In this document: positions 49,827-59,209 of the stretch, one piece after another
How positions within the stretch are numbered: the first letter of the stretch is position 1
Layout: every line of letters begins with the position of its first letter
NCBI GenBank assembly: GCA_001544655.2
Contig: FCOD02000021.1
Location: 1-64,000 of the forward strand
DNA from: Caballeronia turbans
GTDB taxonomy: Bacteria > Pseudomonadota > Gammaproteobacteria > Burkholderiales > Burkholderiaceae
DNA: 64,000 nt
Reading direction: 5' to 3'
Position numbers and translations under genes: made by a program
Notes under the pieces: model-generated
Told to the model about the DNA's origin: nothing
Databases searched by the model: none
The model's input: only the letters and a program-made list of their open reading frames with translations

Positions 49827-50506
49827 GGACGGTTCTCCTGCGCGACGGGACGCGTGGCGGTCAATATCGGATGCGCCTGATGCAACGCGGCTTCATCGCG
49901 CGAATGATCCGGCGCGTAACGCACGAGCGCGACGAACTCGAAATGCGCGGAACGCTCTCCCCCGGGAGTCGATGCGCCACGCCTGGCCGGAGCCGCCGGC
50001 TCCGCGCGCCGCTTCATTTCGATCACTTCCACCGCCTGCACGCCGCGCACGCGTTCCAGCCGCTTGAGCCATTGCGCGGCCGACTGCGAATCGGGAGCGA
50101 GCGCGGCAAGCTCGACCTCGTTCGTTCGCTGCGACACGCGTTGAAGCGCGACACCGCGTTGCAAGGGCGCGTCGGCGAGGGCTTCGAGCAGTGCGAGGAA
50201 GCGCTCGCGCGGCAAGGCCAACGGCTGCGCAGCCTCACGCGCGCGCCGGCGGTCCGATTCCGCGCGAACGAGCCGCGCATGTTCGTCGATCTGCGCGCCC
50301 GATGTGCGCAGCGACGCCTCCAGCGCCATGCGTCGCTCATCCAGACGGGCGCGCTCGAACGTATCCCAGCCGGCCACGGCGCCGACAGCCGCGCAGCCGG
50401 CCAGACTCATCGCGCCGAGCAGCGCAAGCCGCTGACGCCTCACTTCGCGGCGCTTTCGTGCGCGATACGGCAGAAGATTGAATCCATCGAGCATGGCGGC
50501 GCTCAT
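49823..50506 (-). CDS. pilN: PilN-like pilus assembly protein
   Basis: The 227-residue protein has the PilN signature FNLLPYRARKRRE near its N-terminus, which in known systems binds PilM, then one membrane helix (LALLGAMSLAGCAAVGAVAG) and a periplasmic coiled-coil plus ferredoxin-like domain. A roughly 50-residue Arg/Pro-rich tail is longer than usual. Its start overlaps the pilM stop by 4 bp. Confidence 0.88.
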   Translation of the reverse strand: MSAAMLDGFNLLPYRARKRREVRRQRLALLGAMSLAGCAAVGAVAGWDTFERARLDERRMALEASLRTSGAQIDEHARLVRAESDRRRAREAAQPLALPRERFLALLEALADAPLQRGVALQRVSQRTNEVELAALAPDSQSAAQWLKRLERVRGVQAVEVIEMKRRAEPAAPARRGASTPGGERSAHFEFVALVRYAPDHSRDEAALHQAHPILTATRPVAQENRP

Positions 50507-51504
50507 TGCATCACCTCGCGCAAGGCCAGCCCGAACGCGGCCGCGAAGCGCGGCGAATGCCTGTGCGCAGCCGGGATGTCGGAGGCGCCGTTGCAGTACG
50601 GCGCGGCCTCGAAGGGCAGCGCGGGACAGCCGAAGGTCTTGCCCAGAACGGGGAGCGGAAGGCTCGCGTGCGTCATCAACTCGATCTGTCCGCCCACATA
50701 GTTACAGTCGAGCGGCGCCTCCTGACCGGCGAGTTCGTGCAGCGCGTCGGCGATGCTCCGATGCTCCGGCGCCGGATATCGGACTTCGTTTTCGACTCCG
50801 CGCCTGCCGACGAGCCAGCCGTGCAACCCGGTGCTTTCCAGCCAGCAAACGAGATAGCGCGCGTCGGCGTCCAGTTCGACCGAACCGGCGTGGCGCATCG
50901 CGCGCAACGCGGCCGCCGCTTCGCCGTCGATGGCGGATAGCGCGATGCCCGCTTGCGCCGCCGTTTCGACGCGCGCCTCCACGTGCCGCCGCGCCGTGGC
51001 TGCGATCGCGACCTGCGCCTCGCCGTCCTCCCTGGCCTGCACGGACCAGTCCACGGCCAGCGCGCCGCGTTCGATTCCCGCCGCGCGCTCGGCTTCCACG
51101 AGCACGGCCGGTTCGAGCATGCCGCGCGGATCGCCGCCGATAGCGTCCGCGTGCTGCTCTTGGGTGTCGATCAGACGCGCGAGCGGAATCTGCATCGTGA
51201 GCGTCGCCGACGCGGGCAAGCCCATCGCGCAGCGCAGCGCCCGCCACGCGCCGCTTTCCGGCAGGCGCCCGATCGCCTCGCGCAACGCCGCGACGATAGC
51301 CGCGCGGTCGATGAAGTCGCCGTCGATCACCGCGCCGGACGGCAGCGCCACCGAATCCAGATGTTCGACGCACACCGCCGCGTTCGCTCGCAATCGCCTG
51401 CTCACGACCGCGAGCCGCACCGCGTCCTCGCCGACGTCGATCCCCGCCGCGTAGCGCCGCGTGATCGTCAGCATCGTGCCGCGCAGCGTGTTTTCCTTAC
51501 TCAT
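50503..51504 (-). CDS. pilM: PilM-like actin-fold pilus assembly protein
   Basis: The 333-residue cytoplasmic protein has the start of an actin-like ATPase fold (AAGIDVGEDAVRLAVVSRR) and a divergent remainder, as is usual for Burkholderia PilM relatives. The start at 51504 has AAGGAG upstream; an ATG 10 codons later lacks one. First gene of pilMNO(P)Q and divergent from mrcA. Confidence 0.85.
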   Translation of the reverse strand: MSKENTLRGTMLTITRRYAAGIDVGEDAVRLAVVSRRLRANAAVCVEHLDSVALPSGAVIDGDFIDRAAIVAALREAIGRLPESGAWRALRCAMGLPASATLTMQIPLARLIDTQEQHADAIGGDPRGMLEPAVLVEAERAAGIERGALAVDWSVQAREDGEAQVAIAATARRHVEARVETAAQAGIALSAIDGEAAAALRAMRHAGSVELDADARYLVCWLESTGLHGWLVGRRGVENEVRYPAPEHRSIADALHELAGQEAPLDCNYVGGQIELMTHASLPLPVLGKTFGCPALPFEAAPYCNGASDIPAAHRHSPRFAAAFGLALREVMQ

Positions 51505-51719
51505 CAGCCACTCCTTCCATTCACTCGCGCACCGAACCGTTCGGCGCTCGACGTGGAAGGATTGTCGCGAGCGTGATCGGCGGCGAACACTCGGCCAAAC
51601 GGCCAACGCTCACGATAGAAGGATGCTTACGTGCACGATCGCGCGTATCTTGAAGACAGCGGCAGGCGCACGTAAGCGACGTGCTGAAAGGCTTCAGAAA
51701 AGTCTCAAATCGGGACAGC

Positions 51720-51725
51720 TATAAT
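51720..51725 (+). promoter_or_regulatory. -10 element of the mrcA promoter
   Basis: A perfect TATAAT lies 26 nt upstream of the mrcA ATG in the divergent pilM/mrcA region. No good -35 is seen. Confidence 0.5.
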
Positions 51726-51750
51726 CGCGTGACCGTTTTTGGTGGTGCCA

Positions 51751-54165
51751 ATGCAATCCTCTTCCCCGTCCAACCCGTCGTCCACGCCGCCCGAGAGGCC
51801 CAACAAATCCAGGCGCCCGTGGTGGGCGCGGCTCATGCTCGGATTTTTCGTCAGCCTGTTCGCGCTCGTCGTCTGCGCGGGTCTCGTGCTCGGCTACGCG
51901 CTCGTCGTCGCGATGCCGAACCTGCCTTCCCTCGAAGCGCTCACTGATTACAAGCCTAAGGTGCCGCTGCGCATCTATACGGCGGATCACGTCCTGATCG
52001 GTGAATTCGGCGTGGAGCGACGCAGCGTCGTGCGCATCCAGGACGTGCCCGATCATCTGAAAAAAGCCGTGCTCGCCATCGAGGACTCGCGTTTCTACGA
52101 TCACGGCGGCGTCGATCTCACCGGCATTCTGCGTGCGGGATCGGTCGCGCTGACCAACGGCCACGCGTCGCAAGGCGCGAGCACGATCACGATGCAGGTC
52201 GCGCGCAACTTCTTCCTGTCGAGCGAGAAGACCTACACGCGCAAGATTTACGAAATGCTGCTCGCGTACAAGATAGAGCGCGCGCTGACGAAGGATCAGA
52301 TTCTCGAGGTCTATATGAATCAGATCTATCTCGGCCAACGCGCCTACGGTTTCGCGAGCGCGGCGCGAGTCTACTTCGGCAAGGATCTGAAGGACGTCAC
52401 GCTCGCCGAGGCCGCGATGCTCGCGGGCCTGCCGAAGGCGCCGTCGGCGTATAACCCGGTCGTCAATCCGAAGCGCGCGAAAGTGCGGCAGGAGTACATC
52501 CTGCAACGCATGCGCGAGCTGAATTTCATCACTCAGGCCGATTTCGAGCAGGCCGTGAAGCAGCCGCTCGTCGTGAAGGGCCAGGACCGCGAGTTCAGCG
52601 TGCACGCCGAGTACGTCGCGGAAATGGTGCGTCAGATGATGTACGCGCAATATCGCGAGGAAGCGTACACGCGCGGCCTGAACGTCGTGACGACGATCGA
52701 TTCCGCCGATCAGGACGCCGCCTATCGCGCGGTGCGCAAGGGCCTGATGGACTACGAGCATCGGCATGGTTATCGCGGGCCGGAAGGCTATATCGACCTG
52801 CCCTCGAACGCGGATGACCGCGAGCAGGCCATCGACGATGCGCTCGCCGAGCATCCCGACAACGGCGAGATCGTCGCGGCCGTGGTGACGTCGGCGAATC
52901 CGAAGGAAGTGAAGGCGAGCTTCATCGACGGCAATACGGCGACCATCACCGGCAGCGATCTGCGCTTCGTCCAGTACGCGCTGAGCTCGCGCGCGCAGCC
53001 GAATTCGCGCATCCGCCCGGGCGCGATCGTGCGTCTCGTGAAGGACGACGACGGCAATTGGGTCATCACGCAACTGCCGCAAGTCGAAGGCGCGCTCGTG
53101 TCGATGGTGCCGCAGGACGGCGCGATCCGGGCACTCGTCGGCGGCTTCGACTTCAACAAGAACAAGTTCAATCACGTCACGCAGGCATGGCGTCAGCCGG
53201 GTTCGAGCTTCAAGCCGTTCATCTATTCGGCATCGCTCGAGAAAGGTCTTTCCCCCGCGACGATCATCAACGATGGCCCGCTGTTCTTCAGCGCCGCCGA
53301 GACCGGCGGCCAGGCGTGGGAGCCGAAGAACTACGGCGGCGGCTTCGACGGGCCGATGTCGATGCGCTCCGCGCTGCAACGCTCGAAGAACATGGTGTCG
53401 ATCCGCATCCTGAGTCATATCGGCACGAAATACGCGCAGCAGTACATCACGCACTTCGGTTTCGATGCGGACCGTCATCCCGCCTATCTGCCGATGGCGC
53501 TGGGCGCGGGCCTCGTCACGCCGTTGCAGATGGCGGCCGGCTATGCGGTGTTCGCGAACGGCGGTTATCGCGTGAATCCGTACCTGATCGCCGATATCAC
53601 CGATCCGTACGGCCGCGTCGTATCGCACCCGCAACCGCTCGTCGCGCAGCAAACCGCGCCGCTCGCGATCACGCCGCGCAACGCGTTCGTGATGAACAGC
53701 CTTCTGCAGAGCGTCGCGCAGCACGGCACGGGAGCGAAAACGAATCAGTTGAAGCGCGGCGATCTCGCCGGCAAAACGGGCACGACGAACGATTCGCGCG
53801 ATGCGTGGTTCGCCGGCTATCAGCGCACGCTCGTCGCGATTGCGTGGATCGGCTATGACAATCCGCGCAGCCTCGGCGACAAGGAAACCGGCGGCGGGCT
53901 CGCGTTGCCGGTATGGATGGATTACATGGGCAAGGCCCTTAAGGGCGTGCCCGAGTACAAGCCGATGATGCCGCCCGATATCACGTCGCTCGGCAACGAG
54001 CTGTACTTCGACGACATGACGCCGGGGCACGGCTTCGTCGCGACCATCGGCGTGAGTCAGGCGCCGCCGCAGGAAGGTGTGTCCGGTGTGACGACGACGG
54101 CGCCGACGCCCGAAGTCGGCGAACAGGAAAAGCAGGACATCATGAATCTGTTCAAGGGGCAATAA
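51751..54165 (+). CDS. mrcA: Penicillin-binding protein 1A
   Basis: A bifunctional peptidoglycan synthase with a membrane anchor (about 30-53), a glycosyltransferase domain with catalytic Glu111 in EDSRFYDHGG and QGASTITMQVARN, an OB-like insert (about 290-420), and a transpeptidase domain with active-site Ser485 in SSFK, then RSKN and KTGT. The ATG at 51751 has GGTGG upstream; TTG/GTG starts up to 12 bases earlier cannot be excluded. Divergent from pilM, as is common in proteobacteria. Confidence 0.96.
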   Translation: MQSSSPSNPSSTPPERPNKSRRPWWARLMLGFFVSLFALVVCAGLVLGYALVVAMPNLPSLEALTDYKPKVPLRIYTADHVLIGEFGVERRSVVRIQDVPDHLKKAVLAIEDSRFYDHGGVDLTGILRAGSVALTNGHASQGASTITMQVARNFFLSSEKTYTRKIYEMLLAYKIERALTKDQILEVYMNQIYLGQRAYGFASAARVYFGKDLKDVTLAEAAMLAGLPKAPSAYNPVVNPKRAKVRQEYILQRMRELNFITQADFEQAVKQPLVVKGQDREFSVHAEYVAEMVRQMMYAQYREEAYTRGLNVVTTIDSADQDAAYRAVRKGLMDYEHRHGYRGPEGYIDLPSNADDREQAIDDALAEHPDNGEIVAAVVTSANPKEVKASFIDGNTATITGSDLRFVQYALSSRAQPNSRIRPGAIVRLVKDDDGNWVITQLPQVEGALVSMVPQDGAIRALVGGFDFNKNKFNHVTQAWRQPGSSFKPFIYSASLEKGLSPATIINDGPLFFSAAETGGQAWEPKNYGGGFDGPMSMRSALQRSKNMVSIRILSHIGTKYAQQYITHFGFDADRHPAYLPMALGAGLVTPLQMAAGYAVFANGGYRVNPYLIADITDPYGRVVSHPQPLVAQQTAPLAITPRNAFVMNSLLQSVAQHGTGAKTNQLKRGDLAGKTGTTNDSRDAWFAGYQRTLVAIAWIGYDNPRSLGDKETGGGLALPVWMDYMGKALKGVPEYKPMMPPDITSLGNELYFDDMTPGHGFVATIGVSQAPPQEGVSGVTTTAPTPEVGEQEKQDIMNLFKGQ

Positions 54166-54187
54166 CCACGCCCTTGCAACGTGTGAA

Positions 54188-54218
54188 GCGAGCGGACCAC
54201 GCGGTCCGCCCGCTTTTT
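54188..54218 (+). terminator. Terminator of mrcA
   Basis: An 11-bp stem with one mismatch (54188-54198 with 54203-54213) is followed by TTTTT, 22 nt after the mrcA stop. Confidence 0.85.
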
Positions 54219-54219
54219 C

Positions 54220-54537
54220 TTATGCCTTGAACCGGATCGGCTCGCCGGCCTGTTCGCTCGAATATTTGCTCAGCGTGGCAAAGAATTCGCTGTTGTCGCG
54301 CGTGTCGCGCCAGGCGCCGTCTACGTACTTGTAATGGAAACCACCCGCCTTGGCCGCCAGCCAGATCTCATGTTTCGGCGGTTGCAGGTTCACGATCACC
54401 TTGGTGCGATTCTCGAACTCCAGCGTCAAAACATTGCCGCTGCGCTCGAATTCGATATCGGCCTCGGCGGCGTCCACCGAGCGCTCGATGGCGCTCAGCG
54501 CGGCCTCCGCCAGCGTCAGGTATTCCTGGTCTGTCAT
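54220..54537 (-). CDS. cyaY: Iron-sulfur cluster assembly protein CyaY (frataxin)
   Basis: The 105-residue frataxin homologue starts [18 protein letters not shown], has the acidic helix region [13 protein letters not shown] that binds iron, and the sheet [20 protein letters not shown]. The start at 54537 has GGAG upstream. Divergent from lptM with 35 bp between, the common cyaY-lptM-lysA neighbourhood. Confidence 0.96.
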   Translation of the reverse strand: MTDQEYLTLAEAALSAIERSVDAAEADIEFERSGNVLTLEFENRTKVIVNLQPPKHEIWLAAKAGGFHYKYVDGAWRDTRDNSEFFATLSKYSSEQAGEPIRFKA

Positions 54538-54572
54538 GCTAAACTCCATCGATTAAACGTATAGGGACGGTC

Positions 54573-54857
54573 ATGCGAGTCGTTTTCAGGATGAGCGCGA
54601 TTGTAGCGGCTTTGAGCATCGGCGCCGCAGCAACGATCACGCTCGGCGGTTGTGGGCAACGTGGTCCGCTTTATCTGCCGCAGGTACCTCCGCTACCGCA
54701 ACGTCCCAACGATCTCCAGAATACGCCGCCTTCGAATGTCGCTCCGGGCAACGTTCCGGATACGTCGGGACAGCCCCTGTCGCTCTCGCCCGAGACCGAC
54801 CTCAAGACCAGCCCCGACGCCACATCGGCGCCCAAAGCCGCGTCGTCCGCTTACTGA
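54573..54857 (+). CDS. lptM: LPS translocon maturation lipoprotein LptM (YifL)
   Basis: A small lipoprotein of 94 residues with signal peptide and lipobox LGGC at about residues 24-27, followed by the family hallmark GQRGPLYLP. In E. coli LptM helps LptD disulfide isomerisation and assembly. The rest is a disordered Pro/Ser-rich tail. It lies just before lysA, as in many proteobacteria. Confidence 0.9.
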   Translation: MRVVFRMSAIVAALSIGAAATITLGGCGQRGPLYLPQVPPLPQRPNDLQNTPPSNVAPGNVPDTSGQPLSLSPETDLKTSPDATSAPKAASSAY

Positions 54858-54902
54858 TCCTCGATCCTTGATGCCTTCACGGGCGCATTTTCGATTCCAC
54901 GC

Positions 54903-56165
54903 ATGAGTGATTCCGCATTCCACTACGTCGACGGCGTGCTGCACGCTGAAGGCGTCTCAGCCGCGTCGCTCGCGGAGCAGTTCGGCACGCCGCTCTATGT
55001 CTATTCCCGCGATGCGCTGACGCGCGCCTATCACGCCTACGCCGATGCATGCGCGGGCCGTCGCGCGACGGTCCACGTCGCGGTGAAGGCGAACAGCAAT
55101 CTCGCGGTGCTCAACGTGTTCGCGCGCATGGGCGCGGGCTTCGACATCGTGTCGTCGGGCGAACTCGCGCGGGTGCTCGCGGCGGGCGGCAAGGCGGAAA
55201 ACACGGTGTTTTCGGGCGTCGGCAAATCGGCGGCGGAAATGCGCGAGGCGCTCGAAGCGGGCGTGAAGTGCTTCAACGTCGAGTCGATTCCCGAGTTGCA
55301 CGCGTTGAACGAAGTCGCGACATCGCTCGGCAAGAAAGCGCCGGTTTCATTGCGCGTGAATCCCGATGTCGATGCGAAGACGCATCCGTACATCTCAACG
55401 GGCCTCAAATCGAACAAGTTCGGCGTCGCGTTCAGCGATGCCCGCGCGACCTACGCGCAAGCGCATGCGATGCCGAACCTCGATGTCGTCGGCATCGATT
55501 GCCACATCGGCTCGCAGATCACCGAGATCAGTCCGTATCTCGATGCCGTCGACAAGCTGCTCGAACTCGTCGAGCAGATCGAAGCGGACGGCATGAACAT
55601 TCGCCACGTTGATGTGGGCGGCGGTCTAGGCATCACCTATGACGACGAAACGCCGCCCGATATCGGCGAGTTCGTGAAGACGGTGCTCGATCACATCGAG
55701 AAGCGCGGCCACGGTCAGCGTGAAGTGTATTTCGAGCCGGGACGTTCACTCGTCGGCAATGCCGGCGTGCTGTTGACGCGCGTCGAGTTTCTGAAGCCGG
55801 GCGAGGAAAAGAACTTTGCCATCGTCGATGCGGCGATGAACGATCTCGCACGTCCCGCGATGTACGAGGCGTTTCATCGCATCGTGCCGGTCGTGAAGCG
55901 CGACGCACAGGCGCACAAGTACGATGTCGTCGGTCCGGTGTGCGAGAGCGGCGACTGGCTCGGTCGCGACCGTGAACTGGCCATCGAACCGGGCGACCTG
56001 CTCGCGATCTGCTCCGCGGGCGCGTACGGCTTCGTGATGAGCTCGAACTACAACACGCGTCCGCGCGCGGCCGAAATCATGGTCGACGGCGAACGCGCGC
56101 GTCTCGTGCGCGAACGTGAAGAAGTGAAGCAGTTGTTCGCCGGGGAATCGGTTCTGCCGGACTGA
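54903..56165 (+). CDS. lysA: Diaminopimelate decarboxylase
   Basis: LysA makes lysine from meso-diaminopimelate. The 420-residue PLP enzyme has the Schiff-base Lys62 in VAVKANSN, the HIGSQI His, the glycine-rich DVGGGLGITY, EPGRSLVGNAG and the CESGDWLGRDREL motif. 45 nt after lptM; ends at a strong terminator. Confidence 0.97.
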   Translation: MSDSAFHYVDGVLHAEGVSAASLAEQFGTPLYVYSRDALTRAYHAYADACAGRRATVHVAVKANSNLAVLNVFARMGAGFDIVSSGELARVLAAGGKAENTVFSGVGKSAAEMREALEAGVKCFNVESIPELHALNEVATSLGKKAPVSLRVNPDVDAKTHPYISTGLKSNKFGVAFSDARATYAQAHAMPNLDVVGIDCHIGSQITEISPYLDAVDKLLELVEQIEADGMNIRHVDVGGGLGITYDDETPPDIGEFVKTVLDHIEKRGHGQREVYFEPGRSLVGNAGVLLTRVEFLKPGEEKNFAIVDAAMNDLARPAMYEAFHRIVPVVKRDAQAHKYDVVGPVCESGDWLGRDRELAIEPGDLLAICSAGAYGFVMSSNYNTRPRAAEIMVDGERARLVREREEVKQLFAGESVLPD

Positions 56166-56183
56166 AGCTTCGCGGGCTTCAAC

Positions 56184-56213
56184 AAAAAGCGATGCCTCGG
56201 CATCGCTTTTTTT
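56184..56213. terminator. Terminator between lysA and msrQ
   Basis: A 13-bp inverted repeat (56184-56196 with 56199-56211) with flanking A and T runs can serve both convergent genes. It reaches into the msrQ stop region. Confidence 0.9.
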
Positions 56214-56862
56214 ATGCGCGCCGTCGTGTCGCTCGCGTTCGAAGCCACGCGATCACGCGCCAGCCCAGCAACACGATCACGATCGAACCGTAGATCTTCG
56301 GCAGTTCGAAATCGTGCTTGCCCGCCTTCATCCACCAGAAATGCAGGATCGCGAGCGCGGCGATCAGATAGATCGCCCGATGCAAGGTCTGCCAGCAGCG
56401 GCCGAGCTTTCTCGCGATGGCTTTGGGCGACGTGACCGCAAGCGGAATCAGCAGCACGAACGCCGCGAAGCCGACCGTGATGAACGGCCGCTTGCCGATG
56501 TCCTTCAGCATCGCGGCGACATCGAACCATTTGTCGAACCAGATATATGTCGTGAAGTGCAGCACGGCGAAAAAGAAGGCGTACAGCCCGATCATCCGGC
56601 GAAAGCGCGCGAGTGCCGTGATGCCGGTCATGCGGCGCACCGGTGTGATCGCCAGCGTGATGCACAGATAGACGAGCGTCCAGAGGCCGGTCGAACGCGT
56701 GATGAATTCGATCGGATTTGCGCCCAGGCCGCCCGTCATGCCCAGCACCACGAGACGCGCGAGCGGAAACAGCATCGCGATGAACACGGCGACCTTCGCG
56801 GGAACAAGCCAGCGAATGCCCGCGTTTGCCCGCGCGCCTTTGATCTCGGAAACGGTCGGCAT
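56212..56862 (-). CDS. msrQ: MsrQ, haem-binding membrane subunit of periplasmic methionine sulfoxide reductase
   Basis: The 216-residue membrane protein of the ferric reductase-like family feeds electrons from the quinone pool to MsrP. It has six helices with paired histidines (for example FFAVLHFTTYIWF and TLHRAIYLIAALAILHFWW) that bind b haem. Starts 3 nt after msrP. Confidence 0.94.
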   Translation of the reverse strand: MPTVSEIKGARANAGIRWLVPAKVAVFIAMLFPLARLVVLGMTGGLGANPIEFITRSTGLWTLVYLCITLAITPVRRMTGITALARFRRMIGLYAFFFAVLHFTTYIWFDKWFDVAAMLKDIGKRPFITVGFAAFVLLIPLAVTSPKAIARKLGRCWQTLHRAIYLIAALAILHFWWMKAGKHDFELPKIYGSIVIVLLGWRVIAWLRTRATRRRA

Positions 56863-56865
56863 CGT

Positions 56866-57855
56866 TCAGAAGTTCTTCTTGAGATCCATGCCCTGATACA
56901 GCGACGCGACCTGGTCGCCGTAGCCGTTGAACATGAGCGTCTTGCGCTTCGGCGAAAAGAAGCCGTCCTCGCCGATGCGCCGCTCGGTCGCCTGACTCCA
57001 GCGCGGATGATCGACGTTCGGATTCACGTTCGAATAGAAGCCGTATTCGCTGGGCGCGTAGAGGTTCCAGCTTGTAGGCGGCTGCTTCTCGACGAAGCGG
57101 ATCTTCACGAGCGACTTCGCGCTCTTGAAGCCGTACTTCCACGGCACGACCACGCGCACCGGCGCGCCGTTCTGGTTCGGCAGCACCTGGCCGTACAACC
57201 CGACGGTCAGGAGCGTGAGCGGATTCATCGCCTCGTCCATGCGCAGACCTTCCGAGTAGGGCCATTCGAGAATCGGCGTCGAGAGTCCCGGCATCTGCGA
57301 CGGATCGGCGAGCGTGATGAACTGCACGTACTTCGCGCTGCCCGTCGGCTCAGCCCGCTTGATGAGCTCGGACAAGGACACGCCGATCCACGGAATCACC
57401 ATCGACCAGCCTTCGACGCAGCGCAACCGGTACACACGCTCCTCGAGCGGCGCGAGCTTCAGGATGTCGTCGATGTCGTAGACCTTCGGGTTCTTGATCG
57501 CGCCTTCGACTGACACCTTCCACGGACGCGGACGCAGCGTGCCCGCGTGCTCGACGGGATCGCCCTTATCGGTGCCGAACTCGTAGAAGTTGTTATAGGT
57601 CGTGATGTCCTTGAACGACGTCGCCTTGTCCAGCGCGACGAACTTCGGATTGATTTTCGCCGCGAGCTTCTGGCCGTTGGCATCCGGCGACGTGAGCGTC
57701 GCGTGGGCGAGACCGCTCGCGCCGGCGAGTCCCGTCGCGGCGAACGCGCCGATCGAGCGCAGCGCGCGTCGACGATTCTCGAACACCTCGCGCGGCGTGA
57801 TTTCATGACCCGCGATGTCGTCACCGTATAGCTGACGATTTCTTCTGATAAACAT
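56866..57855 (-). CDS. msrP: MsrP, molybdopterin-dependent periplasmic methionine sulfoxide reductase
   Basis: MsrP repairs oxidised methionines on periplasmic proteins. The 329-residue product has a twin-arginine signal peptide ([19 protein letters not shown]), and [16 protein letters not shown], whose Cys coordinates molybdenum. It depends on TatABC at 6788-8412 and is encoded directly before its membrane partner. Confidence 0.95.
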   Translation of the reverse strand: MFIRRNRQLYGDDIAGHEITPREVFENRRRALRSIGAFAATGLAGASGLAHATLTSPDANGQKLAAKINPKFVALDKATSFKDITTYNNFYEFGTDKGDPVEHAGTLRPRPWKVSVEGAIKNPKVYDIDDILKLAPLEERVYRLRCVEGWSMVIPWIGVSLSELIKRAEPTGSAKYVQFITLADPSQMPGLSTPILEWPYSEGLRMDEAMNPLTLLTVGLYGQVLPNQNGAPVRVVVPWKYGFKSAKSLVKIRFVEKQPPTSWNLYAPSEYGFYSNVNPNVDHPRWSQATERRIGEDGFFSPKRKTLMFNGYGDQVASLYQGMDLKKNF

Positions 57856-57950
57856 GTGCGCTCCTTCTATTGCGACGCGTAAGGCATCGCTGCTGAATGC
57901 TCATAGGTGGAAAACAGCAGTCTGGATGCCAGTATTCCACCGCAAAACGA

Positions 57951-57985
57951 AAAAAAACCGCCAGCGCGATGCATGGCGGTTTTTC
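57951..57985. terminator. Terminator of the resB-ccsB operon
   Basis: A 10-bp stem (57954-57963 with 57974-57983) with an A-run on one side and T-run on the other lies just past the ccsB stop on the minus strand, which reads GGCGGTTTTTTTT. Confidence 0.9.
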
Positions 57986-58002
57986 ACAGTCGGCTCAACC
58001 GA

Positions 58003-59205
58003 TCAGAGCTTGCCGTAGCTATGCAAGCCCGACAGGAACATGTTCACGCCGAGGAACGCGAACGTCGTGACGATCAGGCCAGTCAGCGCCCACCATGCCG
58101 CCGCCGCGCCACGCAGCCCCTTCATGAGGCGCATATGCAGCCACGCCGCGTAATTCAGCCATACGATCAGTGCCCACGTTTCCTTCGGGTCCCAGCTCCA
58201 GTAACCGCCCCAGGCTTCCGCGGCCCACAGCGCGCCGAGAATCGTCGCGATGGTGAAGAACGCGAAACCGACGGCGATCGACTTGTACATCACGTCGTCG
58301 AGGACTTCGAGGGACGGGAGGCGGTCCGCCATGAAGCCGCGCTGTTTCGCGAGATACGCGACGGAAACCATCGCCGAGAGCGCGAAGCTGCCATAACCGA
58401 TGAAGTTCGCCGGCACGTGGATCTTCATCCACCAGCTTTGCAGCGCGGGCACGAGCGGTTGAATCTGCTGCGCGTCGCGAGCGATCGAATACCACATCAG
58501 GAATCCGACAGCCGCGCTGATCACGAGCAGCACGAACGCGCCCATCTGCCGCGTCGAATAGTGCTGTTCGTAGTAGAGATAGAAGAGCGCCGTGATCAGG
58601 CAGAACAGCACGAACACTTCATACAGATTCGAGATCGGAATATGGCCGACGTCCGAGCCGATCATGTACGACTCGTACCAGCGCACCATCAGACCGGTGA
58701 AGCCCATCAGCACCGCGACCCACGTCATGCGCGAGCCGATCGCGCCGCCGGTCTGCGAGCGCGTCACCAGACCGATCCAGTAAAAGAGCGTCGCGAGGAT
58801 GAAAAGCGCGCTCATCCATAGAATCGCGGATTGGCTGGACAGGAAGTATTTGAGGAAGAAGTTGGTGTCGGCGCGCGCCAGATCGTGCTGGTAAAGCTGG
58901 ATCGACGACAGCGCGAGCACTGCGATCATCGCGATCAGCAGGCGAACCGGTTTCCAGCGCCATCCCAGCACGACGAACGTAGGCACCGCGCCGACCAGCA
59001 CCGCCGTGTCGTACACGTCCATGTATGCGTGATAGCGGTTCAGCGCGAAACCCGCGCCTGCGACCATCGCGAGGGCGAAGAGCCAGTCGATCGGCGTCAG
59101 CCGGCGCAGGAACGGACGATCGTCGAACACGGCGACATCGGGAAGGCCCGATGCCGGACGTTCCGTTTTGGCGGAGGCGTGTGAGGAAGTCTGCGTGAGG
59201 TCCAT
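58003..59205 (-). CDS. ccsB: System II cytochrome c biogenesis WWD-domain protein (ResC/CcsA type, called CcsB in Bordetella naming)
   Basis: The 400-residue polytopic protein carries the haem-handling WWD motif WGGYWSWDPKETWALIVWL and conserved periplasmic histidines. It works with ResB to attach haem to CXXCH proteins such as PetC and cytochrome c4 of this window. The start is ATG 59205; a longer frame runs into resB and is rejected. It follows resB by 4 bp. Confidence 0.94.
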   Translation of the reverse strand: MDLTQTSSHASAKTERPASGLPDVAVFDDRPFLRRLTPIDWLFALAMVAGAGFALNRYHAYMDVYDTAVLVGAVPTFVVLGWRWKPVRLLIAMIAVLALSSIQLYQHDLARADTNFFLKYFLSSQSAILWMSALFILATLFYWIGLVTRSQTGGAIGSRMTWVAVLMGFTGLMVRWYESYMIGSDVGHIPISNLYEVFVLFCLITALFYLYYEQHYSTRQMGAFVLLVISAAVGFLMWYSIARDAQQIQPLVPALQSWWMKIHVPANFIGYGSFALSAMVSVAYLAKQRGFMADRLPSLEVLDDVMYKSIAVGFAFFTIATILGALWAAEAWGGYWSWDPKETWALIVWLNYAAWLHMRLMKGLRGAAAAWWALTGLIVTTFAFLGVNMFLSGLHSYGKL

Positions 59206-59209
59206 GATC

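Noticed and set aside
51694-54162. Minus-strand open frame of 822 codons opposite mrcA
   Set aside because: Antisense shadow of mrcA; same Arg/His/Asp/Val-rich composition and no motifs.
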